In this document: positions 8,487 through 16,548 of the stretch, piece by piece | How positions within the stretch are numbered: the stretch's first letter is position 1 | How the letters are laid out: each line of letters begins with the position of its first letter | Origin: Bosea sp. F3-2 | GTDB taxonomy: Bacteria; Pseudomonadota; Alphaproteobacteria; Rhizobiales; Beijerinckiaceae | Assembly (NCBI RefSeq): GCF_008253865.1 | Contig: NZ_CP042331.1 | Coordinates: 3,100,001 to 3,164,000, forward strand | DNA length: 64,000 nt | Direction: 5' to 3' | Made by a program: the position numbers and the translations under genes | Notes under the pieces: generated by a model | Told to the model about the DNA's origin: nothing | The model's database searches: none | Seen by the model: the letters and a program-made list of their open reading frames with translations, nothing else

Positions 8487-10747
8487 GCGGCGAGGATTTC
8501 AGCGAACTCTCCCTGCTCGAGCTGTTCCGCGCCGAGCTTTCCACGCAGTCTCAGGCGCTGACGACCGGGCTTCTGGCGCTGGAGCGCGATCCGGTGGCCG
8601 CCACGCATCTGGAAGCCTGCATGCGGGCCGCGCATTCGCTCAAGGGCGCAGCGCGGATCATCGATCTGACCCCTGCCGTGCGGGTCGCCCATGAGATGGA
8701 GGAGTGCCTAGTCGCAGCGCAGCACGGAAAGCTGCGGCTGAATCACGCCCATATCGACACCCTGCTCAAGGGCATCGATCTTCTGGCAGCCCTGTCCTCC
8801 GACGAGGGCCCCGATGCGGCCGAGGCGGAGCGGCGGATCGACAGCTTCATTGCGGCGCTTCAGCAGGCTTCTGCAGGCGGCGTGCCGGAGGCTCCCAAGA
8901 GCGCCGAACCCGCGCCCGAACAGAATACCGCCCCGTTCACAGACAACAGCGCGCTGTCGGCTTCTGCCGAGGCCGGCTCGATATCTCTCCCGGGCGACGG
9001 TCATGGCGGCCGCATGGTCCGGGTCACGGCGGAGAGCCTCAATCGCCTGCTCGGTCTTGCCGGCGAGTCATTGATGGCATCCCGGCGCCTGCGGCCTTTC
9101 AACGATGGGCTTCTGAGGCTGCGGCGAGCGCAGGCCGAGCTCGTCCGGAGCGTCGACGCCCTCCAGACCGCGCTGCCGGCCGCGACGACCGACCCGCACG
9201 CGCTGCAGGCGCTGGAAGCCGTGCAGATCAGGCTGCAGGAAAGCCAGGCGATCCTGAGCGAGCGGCTCGATGAGTTCGACGCCGTCGACCGGCACGCCAC
9301 CGATCTGGCCAGCCGGCTCTACGACGAGACGCTAGCAAGCCGCATGCGGCCTTTCGACGACGGCGTCCGGCACTTCTCCCGCACTGTCCGGGACATCGGG
9401 CGGGCGCTCGGCAAGACGGTACGCCTCGACATCGTCGGCGGCGCGACGAGCATCGATCGCGATATCCTCGAACAGCTCGACGCCCCGCTCGGCCATCTGC
9501 TGCGCAACGCCGTCGATCACGGGCTCGAAACGCCCGAGGAACGGCGCGCGGCCGGCAAGCCGGCCGAAGGCGTCATCCGGCTCGAAGCTCGGCACCATGC
9601 CGGGCTCCTGCAGATCATCGTCTCGGATGACGGTCGCGGCATCGATCTCGACGCGTTGCGGCAGGCGACGCTCGAACGCGGCTTCACCACGACTGAGACC
9701 GTGCATGATCTCAGCGAGGCGGAGCTGCTGGAATTTCTCTTCCTGCCCGGCTTCTCGATGAAACCGACGATCAGCGACATCTCCGGACGCGGCGTCGGCC
9801 TCGACGCCGTCCAGGCGATGGTGCGCCAGACACGCGGGCAGATCGAGATCACCTCGCGGCTCCGCCATGGCACCCGCTTTCAGCTGCAACTGCCGCTGAC
9901 GCTGTCGGTCATCCGCGCCTTGCTCGTCGAGATCGCCGGGGAACCCTATGCCCTCCCCCTCGCCGCAATTACGCGGACCCTGCACCTGCCGCTGGAGTGG
10001 ATAGCCTCGCTCGAAGGTCGACCGCATTTCCAGTTCGACGACCGGCAGGTCGGGCTCGTCACCGCGCATGAGGTTCTCGGTCGTGGCGAGCCCAGCTCGG
10101 CCGGGGCCGAACTCGCGGCCGTCGTCGTCGGCCAAGGCAACGACATCTATGCCCTGGTTGTCGATCGCTTCCTGGGCGAGCACGAACTCGTGGTGCGTCC
10201 GCTCGATCCGCGGCTGGCCAAGGTCAAGGATGTGAGCGCCGCCGCCCTGATGGAGGACGGCTCCCCCGTGCTGATTCTCGATGTCGAGGATCTGATCCGT
10301 TCGATGGAGAAGCTGGTTTCGAGCGGTCGCCTGAAGCCGCTGGAGCACCGGGCGGAACGCGCCGCGCAGAGGCAGCGCAAGCGCATCCTCGTCGTCGATG
10401 ATTCGCTCACCGTGCGCGAGCTGGAGCGGAAGCTGCTCGCCCATCGCGGCTTCGAGGTCGAGGTCGCGGTCGACGGGATGGATGGCTGGAATGCCGTCCG
10501 GTCCGGCGCGTTCGACCTCGTCGTGACCGATATCGACATGCCCCGCATGGATGGGATCGAGCTCGTGACCCTGCTCAAGAAGGACAGCGGCCTGCGGAAC
10601 ATCCCGGTGATGATCGTTTCCTACAAGGATCGCAAGGAAGATCGGCGGCGTGGCCTCGATGCCGGCGCCGATTACTATTTGACCAAGAGCAGTTTCCACG
10701 ACGAGACTTTGCTCCACGCTGTCGAAGATCTCATCGGCGAGCCGTGA
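8483..10747 (+). CDS. wspE: Hybrid CheA-type histidine kinase with receiver domain, WspE
   Basis: A 754-aa cytosolic kinase. Domains in order: an HPt domain with phospho-accepting His51 in MRAAHSLKGAARI; an acidic and Pro-rich linker; a dimerisation segment from about 175; a GHKL ATPase with LLRNAVDHGLETPEERR (about 335-351), SDDGRGIDL and GRGVGLDAV; a CheW-like regulatory domain to about 615; and a C-terminal receiver domain from 633 with phospho-acceptor Asp683 in VVTDIDMPRMDG. CheA-REC fusion is the WspE architecture. It should phosphorylate the receivers of WspR and WspF. It overlaps wspD by ATGA. Confidence 0.93.
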   Translation: MSGEDFSELSLLELFRAELSTQSQALTTGLLALERDPVAATHLEACMRAAHSLKGAARIIDLTPAVRVAHEMEECLVAAQHGKLRLNHAHIDTLLKGIDLLAALSSDEGPDAAEAERRIDSFIAALQQASAGGVPEAPKSAEPAPEQNTAPFTDNSALSASAEAGSISLPGDGHGGRMVRVTAESLNRLLGLAGESLMASRRLRPFNDGLLRLRRAQAELVRSVDALQTALPAATTDPHALQALEAVQIRLQESQAILSERLDEFDAVDRHATDLASRLYDETLASRMRPFDDGVRHFSRTVRDIGRALGKTVRLDIVGGATSIDRDILEQLDAPLGHLLRNAVDHGLETPEERRAAGKPAEGVIRLEARHHAGLLQIIVSDDGRGIDLDALRQATLERGFTTTETVHDLSEAELLEFLFLPGFSMKPTISDISGRGVGLDAVQAMVRQTRGQIEITSRLRHGTRFQLQLPLTLSVIRALLVEIAGEPYALPLAAITRTLHLPLEWIASLEGRPHFQFDDRQVGLVTAHEVLGRGEPSSAGAELAAVVVGQGNDIYALVVDRFLGEHELVVRPLDPRLAKVKDVSAAALMEDGSPVLILDVEDLIRSMEKLVSSGRLKPLEHRAERAAQRQRKRILVVDDSLTVRELERKLLAHRGFEVEVAVDGMDGWNAVRSGAFDLVVTDIDMPRMDGIELVTLLKKDSGLRNIPVMIVSYKDRKEDRRRGLDAGADYYLTKSSFHDETLLHAVEDLIGEP

Positions 10748-10762
10748 GGTCGAAGCCCGATG

Positions 10763-10767
10763 AAGGA
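10763..10767 (+). promoter_or_regulatory. Shine-Dalgarno site that decides the wspF start
   Basis: AAGGA lies 6 nt before ATG 10774. The competing in-frame GTG at 10744 overlaps the wspE stop as GTGA but would add ten unconserved residues (MRSKPDEGRP). The Shine-Dalgarno evidence favours 10774; translational coupling would favour 10744. Confidence 0.6.
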
Positions 10768-10773
10768 CGTCCC

Positions 10774-11796
10774 ATGAGAGTCGGTCTGGTCAACGATCTG
10801 CCGATGGCCGTCGAAGTCCTGCGGCGGATCGTGACCTCGACCGCTGAGCACAGGATCGCCTGGATTGCGATGGACGGCTCGGAAGCCGTGGAGGCCACCC
10901 GGCGCGACCGGCCCGATCTCATCCTGATGGACCTGAACATGCCGGTCATGGACGGCGTCGAGGCCACCCGGCGGATCATGGCCGAGACCCCCTGCCCGAT
11001 CCTGCTCGTGACGGCCAGCGTGGATGCCAATGTCTCAGGCGTCTACGACGCGATGGGCTATGGCGCGCTCGACGCCGTCGATATCCCCGTCATCGGTGCA
11101 AATGGTGCCGCCTCCACCCAAGGCGGCGCGCTGCTGGCGCGCATGTCGGCCGTCGCCCGCCTCGCCAGCGACATGCCGCGAACGGTGCGCAAATCCCGTC
11201 CGCCGGCTCCCCGCAGCGCCTCGACGCAGGAGCTCGTCGCCATCGGAGCCTCTGCCGGCGGCCCCGCCGCCGTAGCCACCCTGCTCACGGGGCTGCCGCG
11301 GGGCTTTTCGGCGGCCATCGTCCTCGTCCAGCATCTCGACGCGCAGTTCGTGCCGGGATTCGCAAGTTGGCTCGAACAGCAAAGCGGGATCGCAGCGCGC
11401 CCGGCCCGAGAAGGCGACCGGCCCGTGTCGGGCAGCGTGCTGATCGCGGCAAGCGGCGACCATCTGGTCTTCACCTCGGCGGACGAGCTCGGCTACCGGG
11501 CGGAACCGCGCGACTATGCCTATCGCCCCTCGGTCGATGCCTTCTTCGAGAGCGTCGCCCGGCAATGGCGCGGCAACACGGTCGGGGTGCTGCTCACCGG
11601 CATGGGGCGGGACGGCGCGCGCGGATTGAAACTCCTGCGCGACAAGCACCATTTGACAATCGCGCAGGATCAGGCGACCAGCGCCGTCTACGGCATGCCC
11701 AAGGCAGCCGCGGCCATCGGCGCCGCCACCGAAATTCTGCCCCTGACCGCGATCGCGCCGCGCCTCGCCGAGGTCTGTGGCCAGCCGGCTCTCTAG
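10774..11796 (+). CDS. wspF: CheB-type receptor methylesterase WspF
   Basis: A 340-aa chemotaxis response regulator-methylesterase. The receiver domain has phospho-acceptor Asp53 in LILMDLNMPVMDG. The catalytic domain shows the family triad regions: Ser in AIGASAGGPAAV, His in LVQHLDAQFVPGF and Asp in LLTGMGRDGARGL. It removes methyl groups from WspA and so resets the pathway. In Pseudomonas, loss of WspF locks the system on and gives wrinkly colonies with high c-di-GMP. The start is set by AAGGA at 10763-10767. Length is close to that of known WspF proteins. Confidence 0.92.
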   Translation: MRVGLVNDLPMAVEVLRRIVTSTAEHRIAWIAMDGSEAVEATRRDRPDLILMDLNMPVMDGVEATRRIMAETPCPILLVTASVDANVSGVYDAMGYGALDAVDIPVIGANGAASTQGGALLARMSAVARLASDMPRTVRKSRPPAPRSASTQELVAIGASAGGPAAVATLLTGLPRGFSAAIVLVQHLDAQFVPGFASWLEQQSGIAARPAREGDRPVSGSVLIAASGDHLVFTSADELGYRAEPRDYAYRPSVDAFFESVARQWRGNTVGVLLTGMGRDGARGLKLLRDKHHLTIAQDQATSAVYGMPKAAAAIGAATEILPLTAIAPRLAEVCGQPAL

Positions 11797-11800
11797 AAGG
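11795..11800 (+). promoter_or_regulatory. Shine-Dalgarno site that decides the wspR start
   Basis: AGAAGG lies just after the wspF stop and 6 nt before ATG 11807. The in-frame GTG at 11777 inside wspF has no such site. Confidence 0.6.
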
Positions 11801-11806
11801 CTCACC

Positions 11807-12835
11807 ATGGCAGGCGAACCCACCACCTCCTCCCCCGATGCGCCGCTCCCCGCCGATAATTATCTGGCGATGGTGCTGCTCGTGGACGATCAGGTCATGG
11901 TCTGCGAGGCGGTCCGGCGGGCGCTGACGCATCATGGCGACGTGGACTTCCACTATTGCACCGACCCGCTCGAAGCGATCGAAGTCGCCCAGCGCGTCAA
12001 GCCGACCGTCATCCTGCAGGATCTGGTGATGCCCGGCGTGGACGGACTCGATCTGGTGCGGCGCTACCGCAAGCACCCTGCGCTGCACAACGTGCCGGTC
12101 ATCGTGCTCTCGACCAAGGAAGATCCGGCAATCAAGAGCGAAGCCTTCCAGGCCGGTGCCAACGACTATCTGGTGAAGCTGCCGGACAAGATCGAGCTGA
12201 TCGCGCGCGTCCGCTATCACACCCGGGCCTATCTCGATCACCTCCAGCGCGACGAGGCCTACCGAGCGCTGCGCGAGAGCCAGCGCGAACTCATGCGCGC
12301 CAATCTCGAGCTTGAGCGCCTGACACGAATCGACGGGCTGACCGGGCTCGGCAACCGCCGCTATTTCGACGAGTATCTCGCGGCGGAGTGGAAGCGCGGC
12401 GTTCGGACCGGCGGTCCGCTCTCGGTGCTGATGATCGATGTCGATCACTTCAAGCGCTACAACGACGCCTATGGCCATCTCGCCGGCGACGACGTGCTGA
12501 AGCAGGTGGCGGGCGTGATCCAGAACGGGGCCTTCCGCGCGACCGATCTCGCCGCCCGCTTCGGCGGCGAGGAGTTCGTCATGATCCTGACCGATGTGTC
12601 GCCCGAAGGCGCCGCCAATGTGGCGGAGCGTGTGGTCCAGGGCGTGCGCGACCTGAACATCCCCCATGGCGCAGGGCGCGTGACGATCAGCGTCGGCGTG
12701 GCGACCGCCTGGCCCAGCAGCGAAGCCGGCCCAGGCGGCCTCGTCAACGCGGCCGATCTCGCCCTGTTCCGCGCGAAGAACAGCGGGCGGGACCGCGCGG
12801 TGTTCCCGGAGGCGACGCCAGCGGAGGGCGGCTAG
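11807..12835 (+). CDS. wspR: Response-regulator diguanylate cyclase WspR
   Basis: A 342-aa REC-GGDEF protein and output of the operon. The receiver has phospho-acceptor Asp72 in VILQDLVMPGVDG. A helical stalk (about 140-175) follows, then the cyclase domain with active-site GGEEF at 253-257. An inhibitory-site RxxD (R244-A-T-D247) stands exactly five residues before GGEEF, so product feedback inhibition should operate. Length and layout match Pseudomonas WspR. It makes c-di-GMP from two GTP when phosphorylated by WspE. It ends about 40 nt before the convergent SDR gene; no strong terminator was seen between them. Confidence 0.93.
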   Translation: MAGEPTTSSPDAPLPADNYLAMVLLVDDQVMVCEAVRRALTHHGDVDFHYCTDPLEAIEVAQRVKPTVILQDLVMPGVDGLDLVRRYRKHPALHNVPVIVLSTKEDPAIKSEAFQAGANDYLVKLPDKIELIARVRYHTRAYLDHLQRDEAYRALRESQRELMRANLELERLTRIDGLTGLGNRRYFDEYLAAEWKRGVRTGGPLSVLMIDVDHFKRYNDAYGHLAGDDVLKQVAGVIQNGAFRATDLAARFGGEEFVMILTDVSPEGAANVAERVVQGVRDLNIPHGAGRVTISVGVATAWPSSEAGPGGLVNAADLALFRAKNSGRDRAVFPEATPAEGG

Positions 12836-12875
12836 ATCGCGTTAGTCCAGGTATCGGATTGGCGGAAACTTCGTC

Positions 12876-13580
12876 TCAGACAGACCGGGTGAGACCGCCG
12901 TCGACGCGGAGATTCTGGCCGGTGATGTAGGCTGCGTCCGGCGAGACCAGGAAGGCGATGGTGCCGGCGATCTCGGCGCTCGTCCCATAGCGCTTCATCG
13001 GCACGCCCTGGCGCCGCTCCTCCGTCGCCGGCAAGCTGTCGATCCAGCCCGGCAGCACGTTGTTCATGCGGATGTTGTCGGCCGCATAGGTGTCGACGAA
13101 GATCTTGGTGAAGGATGCGAGCCCCGCGCGGAACACGGCCGAGGTCGGGAACATCGCGCTCGGCTCGAAAGCCCAGGCCGTCGAGATGTTGACGATGGCG
13201 CCGGATTTCTGCGCCTGCATGATCGGCGCCACCAGGCGCACCGGGCGGATGACGTTCAGCAGATAGGTCTCCATGCCTCGGTGCCAATCCTCGTCGGTGA
13301 TGTCGAGGATGGGCGCGCGCGGCCCGTGGCCGGCGCTGTTGACGAGCGCGTCGATGCGGCCCCAGCGCTCCATTGCGAGATCGACGAGCCGGCGCAGATC
13401 GTCGTTCGACTGGTTGGAGCCGGTCACGCCGATTCCGCCGAGTTCCTGCGCCAGCGCCTCGCCCTTGCCGGACGAGGAGAGGATGCCGACCCGGAAGCCA
13501 TCCGCCGCCAGGCGTTTCGCCGCGGCAGCGCCCATGCCGCTGCCGCCTGCGGTGACGAGAGCTACTTTTTCTGTCGCCAT
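12876..13580 (-). CDS. Short-chain dehydrogenase/reductase-fold protein with altered active site
   Basis: A 234-aa SDR-fold protein. The cofactor-binding loop (VTAGGSGMGAAAAKRL), the NSAG motif and the C-terminal VDGGLTRSV are normal. The catalytic region aligns without gaps to canonical SDRs, but the usual Ser-Tyr-Lys reads Thr134-Ser147-Arg151 (NISTAW, then SAVFR where YxxxK is expected). Either the chemistry differs or the protein binds nucleotide without the standard reduction. ATG 13580 is chosen because GGAG lies 6 nt before it; an ATG at 13592 adds four residues. It is divergent from a LysR-type gene that may control it. Confidence 0.85.
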   Translation of the reverse strand: MATEKVALVTAGGSGMGAAAAKRLAADGFRVGILSSSGKGEALAQELGGIGVTGSNQSNDDLRRLVDLAMERWGRIDALVNSAGHGPRAPILDITDEDWHRGMETYLLNVIRPVRLVAPIMQAQKSGAIVNISTAWAFEPSAMFPTSAVFRAGLASFTKIFVDTYAADNIRMNNVLPGWIDSLPATEERRQGVPMKRYGTSAEIAGTIAFLVSPDAAYITGQNLRVDGGLTRSV

Positions 13581-13709
13581 GCTTGTCTCCATCGTCGTTG
13601 CGCAGCACTATCAAGCGGCGCATTCCAAGAGCTGGGCGACTTTCCTATCACTCCGACCCCGGCCTGACGAACCAGTTCCATTCGCGGCGGCCTGTAGAAA
13701 AACTATCGC

Positions 13710-14594
13710 ATGACCGGCCGCATCCATCGCCTGCCCTCACTCAACGGCCTGCGCGTCTTCGAGGTCGCCTCGCGCCATCTCAACTTCCGCCTGGCTGCCG
13801 AGGAATTGGGCGTGACTCAAGGAGCGGTCGCCCAGCAGATCCGCCAACTCGAGGCGGAACTCGGCCTCAAGCTCTTCGAGCGGCTGCCGCGGGCGCTGGC
13901 ACCGACAGAAGCAGGGCGCAGCTATGTCGTCTCCGTGCGGCGCGCGCTCGAACTGATCGCCGACGCGACCGAGGGCCTGAAGCCGGCGCCGCTGCATCTG
14001 ACCATCAGCGTGACGCCAAGCTTCGCCTCGCGCTGGCTCATCCCGCGCCTGCCGGATTTCACCGCCGCCCATCCCGGCATCGACCTGCGCATCGTCGCGA
14101 CCGACCGGCTCTCCGATTTCCGGACGGATGCGGTCGATCTGGCCATCCGGCTCGGGCGGCCGCCCTTCGGAGCGGGGCTTAACGCCGAACTGCTCTATGA
14201 GCAGAGGATCATTGCCGTCGGCAGCCCGCTCCTGCTGGAGAAGCTCGGCGATCCGGCAGAGCCGAGCATCTTCGCACGCTACCCGTTGCTGCATGACGGC
14301 CATGATTTCTGGCCGGCCTTTCTGGAGGCCATCTTTTCCGGCTCGGCACCGAAATCCGCCCAGAACATCCGCTTCAACCAGACGGCGCTCGCGCTGGACG
14401 CCGCCATCGCCGGCCAGGGCCTGGCGCTGACGAGCCGCTTCCTCGTCGATGACGATATCGCGCGCGGACGGCTGGTCCCTCTCTTCGGCGCCGAGCTGCC
14501 GATCGAGGCCGGCTTCTACATCCTGTCGCCGCGCCGGCGTCGGCACCCGGAGCCGGTCGCAGCCGTGCGCAGCTGGTTGATCGAGGCCGCCTGA
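13710..14594 (+). CDS. LysR-family transcriptional regulator (GcvA-like)
   Basis: A 294-aa LysR-type regulator. The N-terminal winged helix begins LPSLNGLRVFEVASRHLNFRLAAEELG with the recognition helix GVTQGAVAQQIRQLE, and is followed by a periplasmic-binding-like effector domain with LTISVTPSFASRWLIPRL, the GcvA-subfamily style. It is divergently placed 129 bp from the SDR gene at 13580, the classic arrangement for a LysR regulator and its target. It may also affect the M20 hydrolase about 110 bp downstream. The effector is unknown. Confidence 0.9.
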   Translation: MTGRIHRLPSLNGLRVFEVASRHLNFRLAAEELGVTQGAVAQQIRQLEAELGLKLFERLPRALAPTEAGRSYVVSVRRALELIADATEGLKPAPLHLTISVTPSFASRWLIPRLPDFTAAHPGIDLRIVATDRLSDFRTDAVDLAIRLGRPPFGAGLNAELLYEQRIIAVGSPLLLEKLGDPAEPSIFARYPLLHDGHDFWPAFLEAIFSGSAPKSAQNIRFNQTALALDAAIAGQGLALTSRFLVDDDIARGRLVPLFGAELPIEAGFYILSPRRRRHPEPVAAVRSWLIEAA

Positions 14595-14704
14595 GCGCGC
14601 TGACGGCAAGCGCAACAAACTTGCATCCCACATGCCGGATTGCAGCGCCTCTTTCGCGCAGCCTGCCCTAACCATATGGCCGATGGACCAGCGAGGCCGC
14701 GACC

Positions 14705-15868
14705 ATGCCCGAACTCGATCTTGATGCACTCCAGTCCGAGATGACGTCATGGCGGCGGCATCTGCATGCCCATCCCGAATTCGGCTTCGAGGAGGTGGGG
14801 ACGGCCTCCTTCGTCGCCGCGAAGCTCCGCGAGTTCGGGCTCGACGAGGTGGTGGAGGGCGTCGGCGGCTCCGGCGTCGTCGGCACATTGAAGCGCGGCA
14901 GCGGCAACCGCGCGATCGCGCTACGTGCCGACATGGATGCGCTGCGCATCACCGAGCAGGGCGAACGCCCCTATCGCTCACAAACACCCGGCGTGATGCA
15001 TGCCTGCGGCCATGACGGGCACACGACAATGCTGCTCGGCGCAGCCAAGCTGCTCGCGACTGAGGGCGGCTTCGACGGCACGGTGCGTTTCCTGTTCCAA
15101 CCGGCAGAGGAATGGGGCAAGGGCGCGCTCGCCATGCTCGCCGACGGCCTGATGGAACGCTTTCCCTTCGACGAGATCCACGGCCTGCACAACATGCCGG
15201 GCCTCGCCGTCGGACAGTTCCAGACCCGCGTCGGCCCGTTCATGTCGGCGGAGGACAATTTCGAGATCGTGCTGAAGGGCGTGGGCGGCCATGCTGCAAG
15301 GCCGCATTCCGGCAACGAGGTGCTGGTCGCGGCCTGCGCGCTGGTCACCAGCCTCCAGACCATCGTCTCGCGGCGTTTGAGCCCTGCGGACATCGCCGTG
15401 GTCTCGGTCACGGAACTGCTGACTGACGGCACCCGCAACGTCCTGCCCGGAACCGCGCGCATCCTCGGCGACGCCCGCAGTTTCCGCCCCGAGGTCAGTG
15501 CCGAGATCGAGCGGCAGATGGGGATCATCGCGCAGGGCACGGCGCAGAGCTACAATCTCAGCGCCGAGCTGCACTACACCCGCGAATTCGTGCCGCTGGT
15601 GAACGATGAGACCATGGTGCAGGAGGCCTTCGCCGCGGCGCGCACGGTGTTCGGCGATGGCAACGTCTCCATCGCGCGCGAGCCGATGACCGGATCGGAG
15701 GACTTCGCCCGCTTCCTCGATCAGGTGCCGGGCTGCTTCGCCTATGTCGGGAACGGCGAGGATTCCGCGCCGCTGCACAATCCCCGTTACGATTTCGACG
15801 ATCGCGGGCTGATCCATGGGGCGCGCTATCATGCCGCCATCGCGCGCCGCAGGCTCGCTCCCGGCTAA
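14705..15868 (+). CDS. M20-family metal-dependent amidohydrolase (hippurate hydrolase/N-acyl-amino-acid deacylase type)
   Basis: A 387-aa M20D-type hydrolase. It begins with RRHLHAHPEFGFEE, has the metal-binding region RADMDALRI and MHACGHDGHTTMLLGAA, the catalytic acid pair in FQPAEEWGKGA, a dimerisation lid with GGHAARPH, and a final metal-ligand region MTGSEDFARFLDQVPG. Family members cleave N-acylated amino acids or related amides in the cytosol. The specific substrate cannot be read from the sequence. It sits alone on the plus strand and ends 7 nt before the convergent beta-propeller gene. Confidence 0.9.
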   Translation: MPELDLDALQSEMTSWRRHLHAHPEFGFEEVGTASFVAAKLREFGLDEVVEGVGGSGVVGTLKRGSGNRAIALRADMDALRITEQGERPYRSQTPGVMHACGHDGHTTMLLGAAKLLATEGGFDGTVRFLFQPAEEWGKGALAMLADGLMERFPFDEIHGLHNMPGLAVGQFQTRVGPFMSAEDNFEIVLKGVGGHAARPHSGNEVLVAACALVTSLQTIVSRRLSPADIAVVSVTELLTDGTRNVLPGTARILGDARSFRPEVSAEIERQMGIIAQGTAQSYNLSAELHYTREFVPLVNDETMVQEAFAAARTVFGDGNVSIAREPMTGSEDFARFLDQVPGCFAYVGNGEDSAPLHNPRYDFDDRGLIHGARYHAAIARRRLAPG

Positions 15869-15875
15869 GGAGGTC

Positions 15876-16514
15876 TCAGTTCCGCTTCGGCCGGCGGATG
15901 GCACGAACCGTGCCCTTCCCCGCAGCGCCACAGAAGAAGAGGTCTTTGCCGTTCGATTCCATGCCCGACACGCCCTCGCCCGCCGGCATGACGAGGCTGT
16001 CCAACACCTCGCCCGTCGCGGGGTCGATCCGGCGCAGCTCGCTCTCCTCGCCTTCCCAGGTTCCGTGCCAGAGCTCGCCATCGACCCAGGTCACGCCGGT
16101 GACGAAACGGTTGGATTCGATGGTGCGCAGTGTTTTGCCGGTCTCCGGGTCGATCTGGTGGATCTTGCGCTCCCGGTACTCACCGACCCAGAGCGCGCCC
16201 TCGGCCCAGGCCAGGCCGGAATCGCCGCCGCCGCCGGGCGCGGGGATGGTCGACAGCACGGCGCCTGTGCGAGGGTCGATCTTCTGGATGCGGTCCTCGG
16301 CGATCTGGAACAGGTGACGGCCATCGAAGGCCGTGCCGGCATGTGCGGGCACGTCGAGTGCGCGCTCCACCTTCCCGCTGTCCGGATCGAGGGCGTTCAA
16401 CCGATCGCCCGATGCGAACCAGACGCGCTCGCCATCGAAGCTCACGCCATGGACCTTGTCGACGCCCGGAAACGGGCCGTATTCGCGGATGATCTCTGCC
16501 TTGGATGCCGTCAT
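15876..16514 (-). CDS. Beta-propeller protein (glutamine cyclotransferase/quinoprotein-like repeats)
   Basis: A 212-aa protein built of repeated blades of the type LNALDPDSGKVERAL, IQKIDPRTGAVLSTI, IHQIDPETGKTLRTI and LRRIDPATGEVLDSL, with spacing near 40-45 residues. No signal peptide is evident, so it appears cytosolic. The blades resemble glutamine cyclotransferases and Vgb/SMP-30-like proteins, but it is too short for a full enzyme of those families. It is 34 nt downstream of the HTH regulator on the same strand, so the two are probably one operon. Function is unknown; it may be a ligand-binding partner of the regulator (inference). The start is ATG 16514; the open frame continues upstream into the regulator gene but is not coding there. 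Confidence 0.75.
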   Translation of the reverse strand: MTASKAEIIREYGPFPGVDKVHGVSFDGERVWFASGDRLNALDPDSGKVERALDVPAHAGTAFDGRHLFQIAEDRIQKIDPRTGAVLSTIPAPGGGGDSGLAWAEGALWVGEYRERKIHQIDPETGKTLRTIESNRFVTGVTWVDGELWHGTWEGEESELRRIDPATGEVLDSLVMPAGEGVSGMESNGKDLFFCGAAGKGTVRAIRRPKRN

Positions 16515-16548
16515 GGTTCTGCTCCGAGAGGATGGTGACGACGCCACC

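Noticed and set aside
9332..10717. A 461-codon frame opposite wspE
   Set aside because: Shadow of the CheA-type gene; no recognisable domain.
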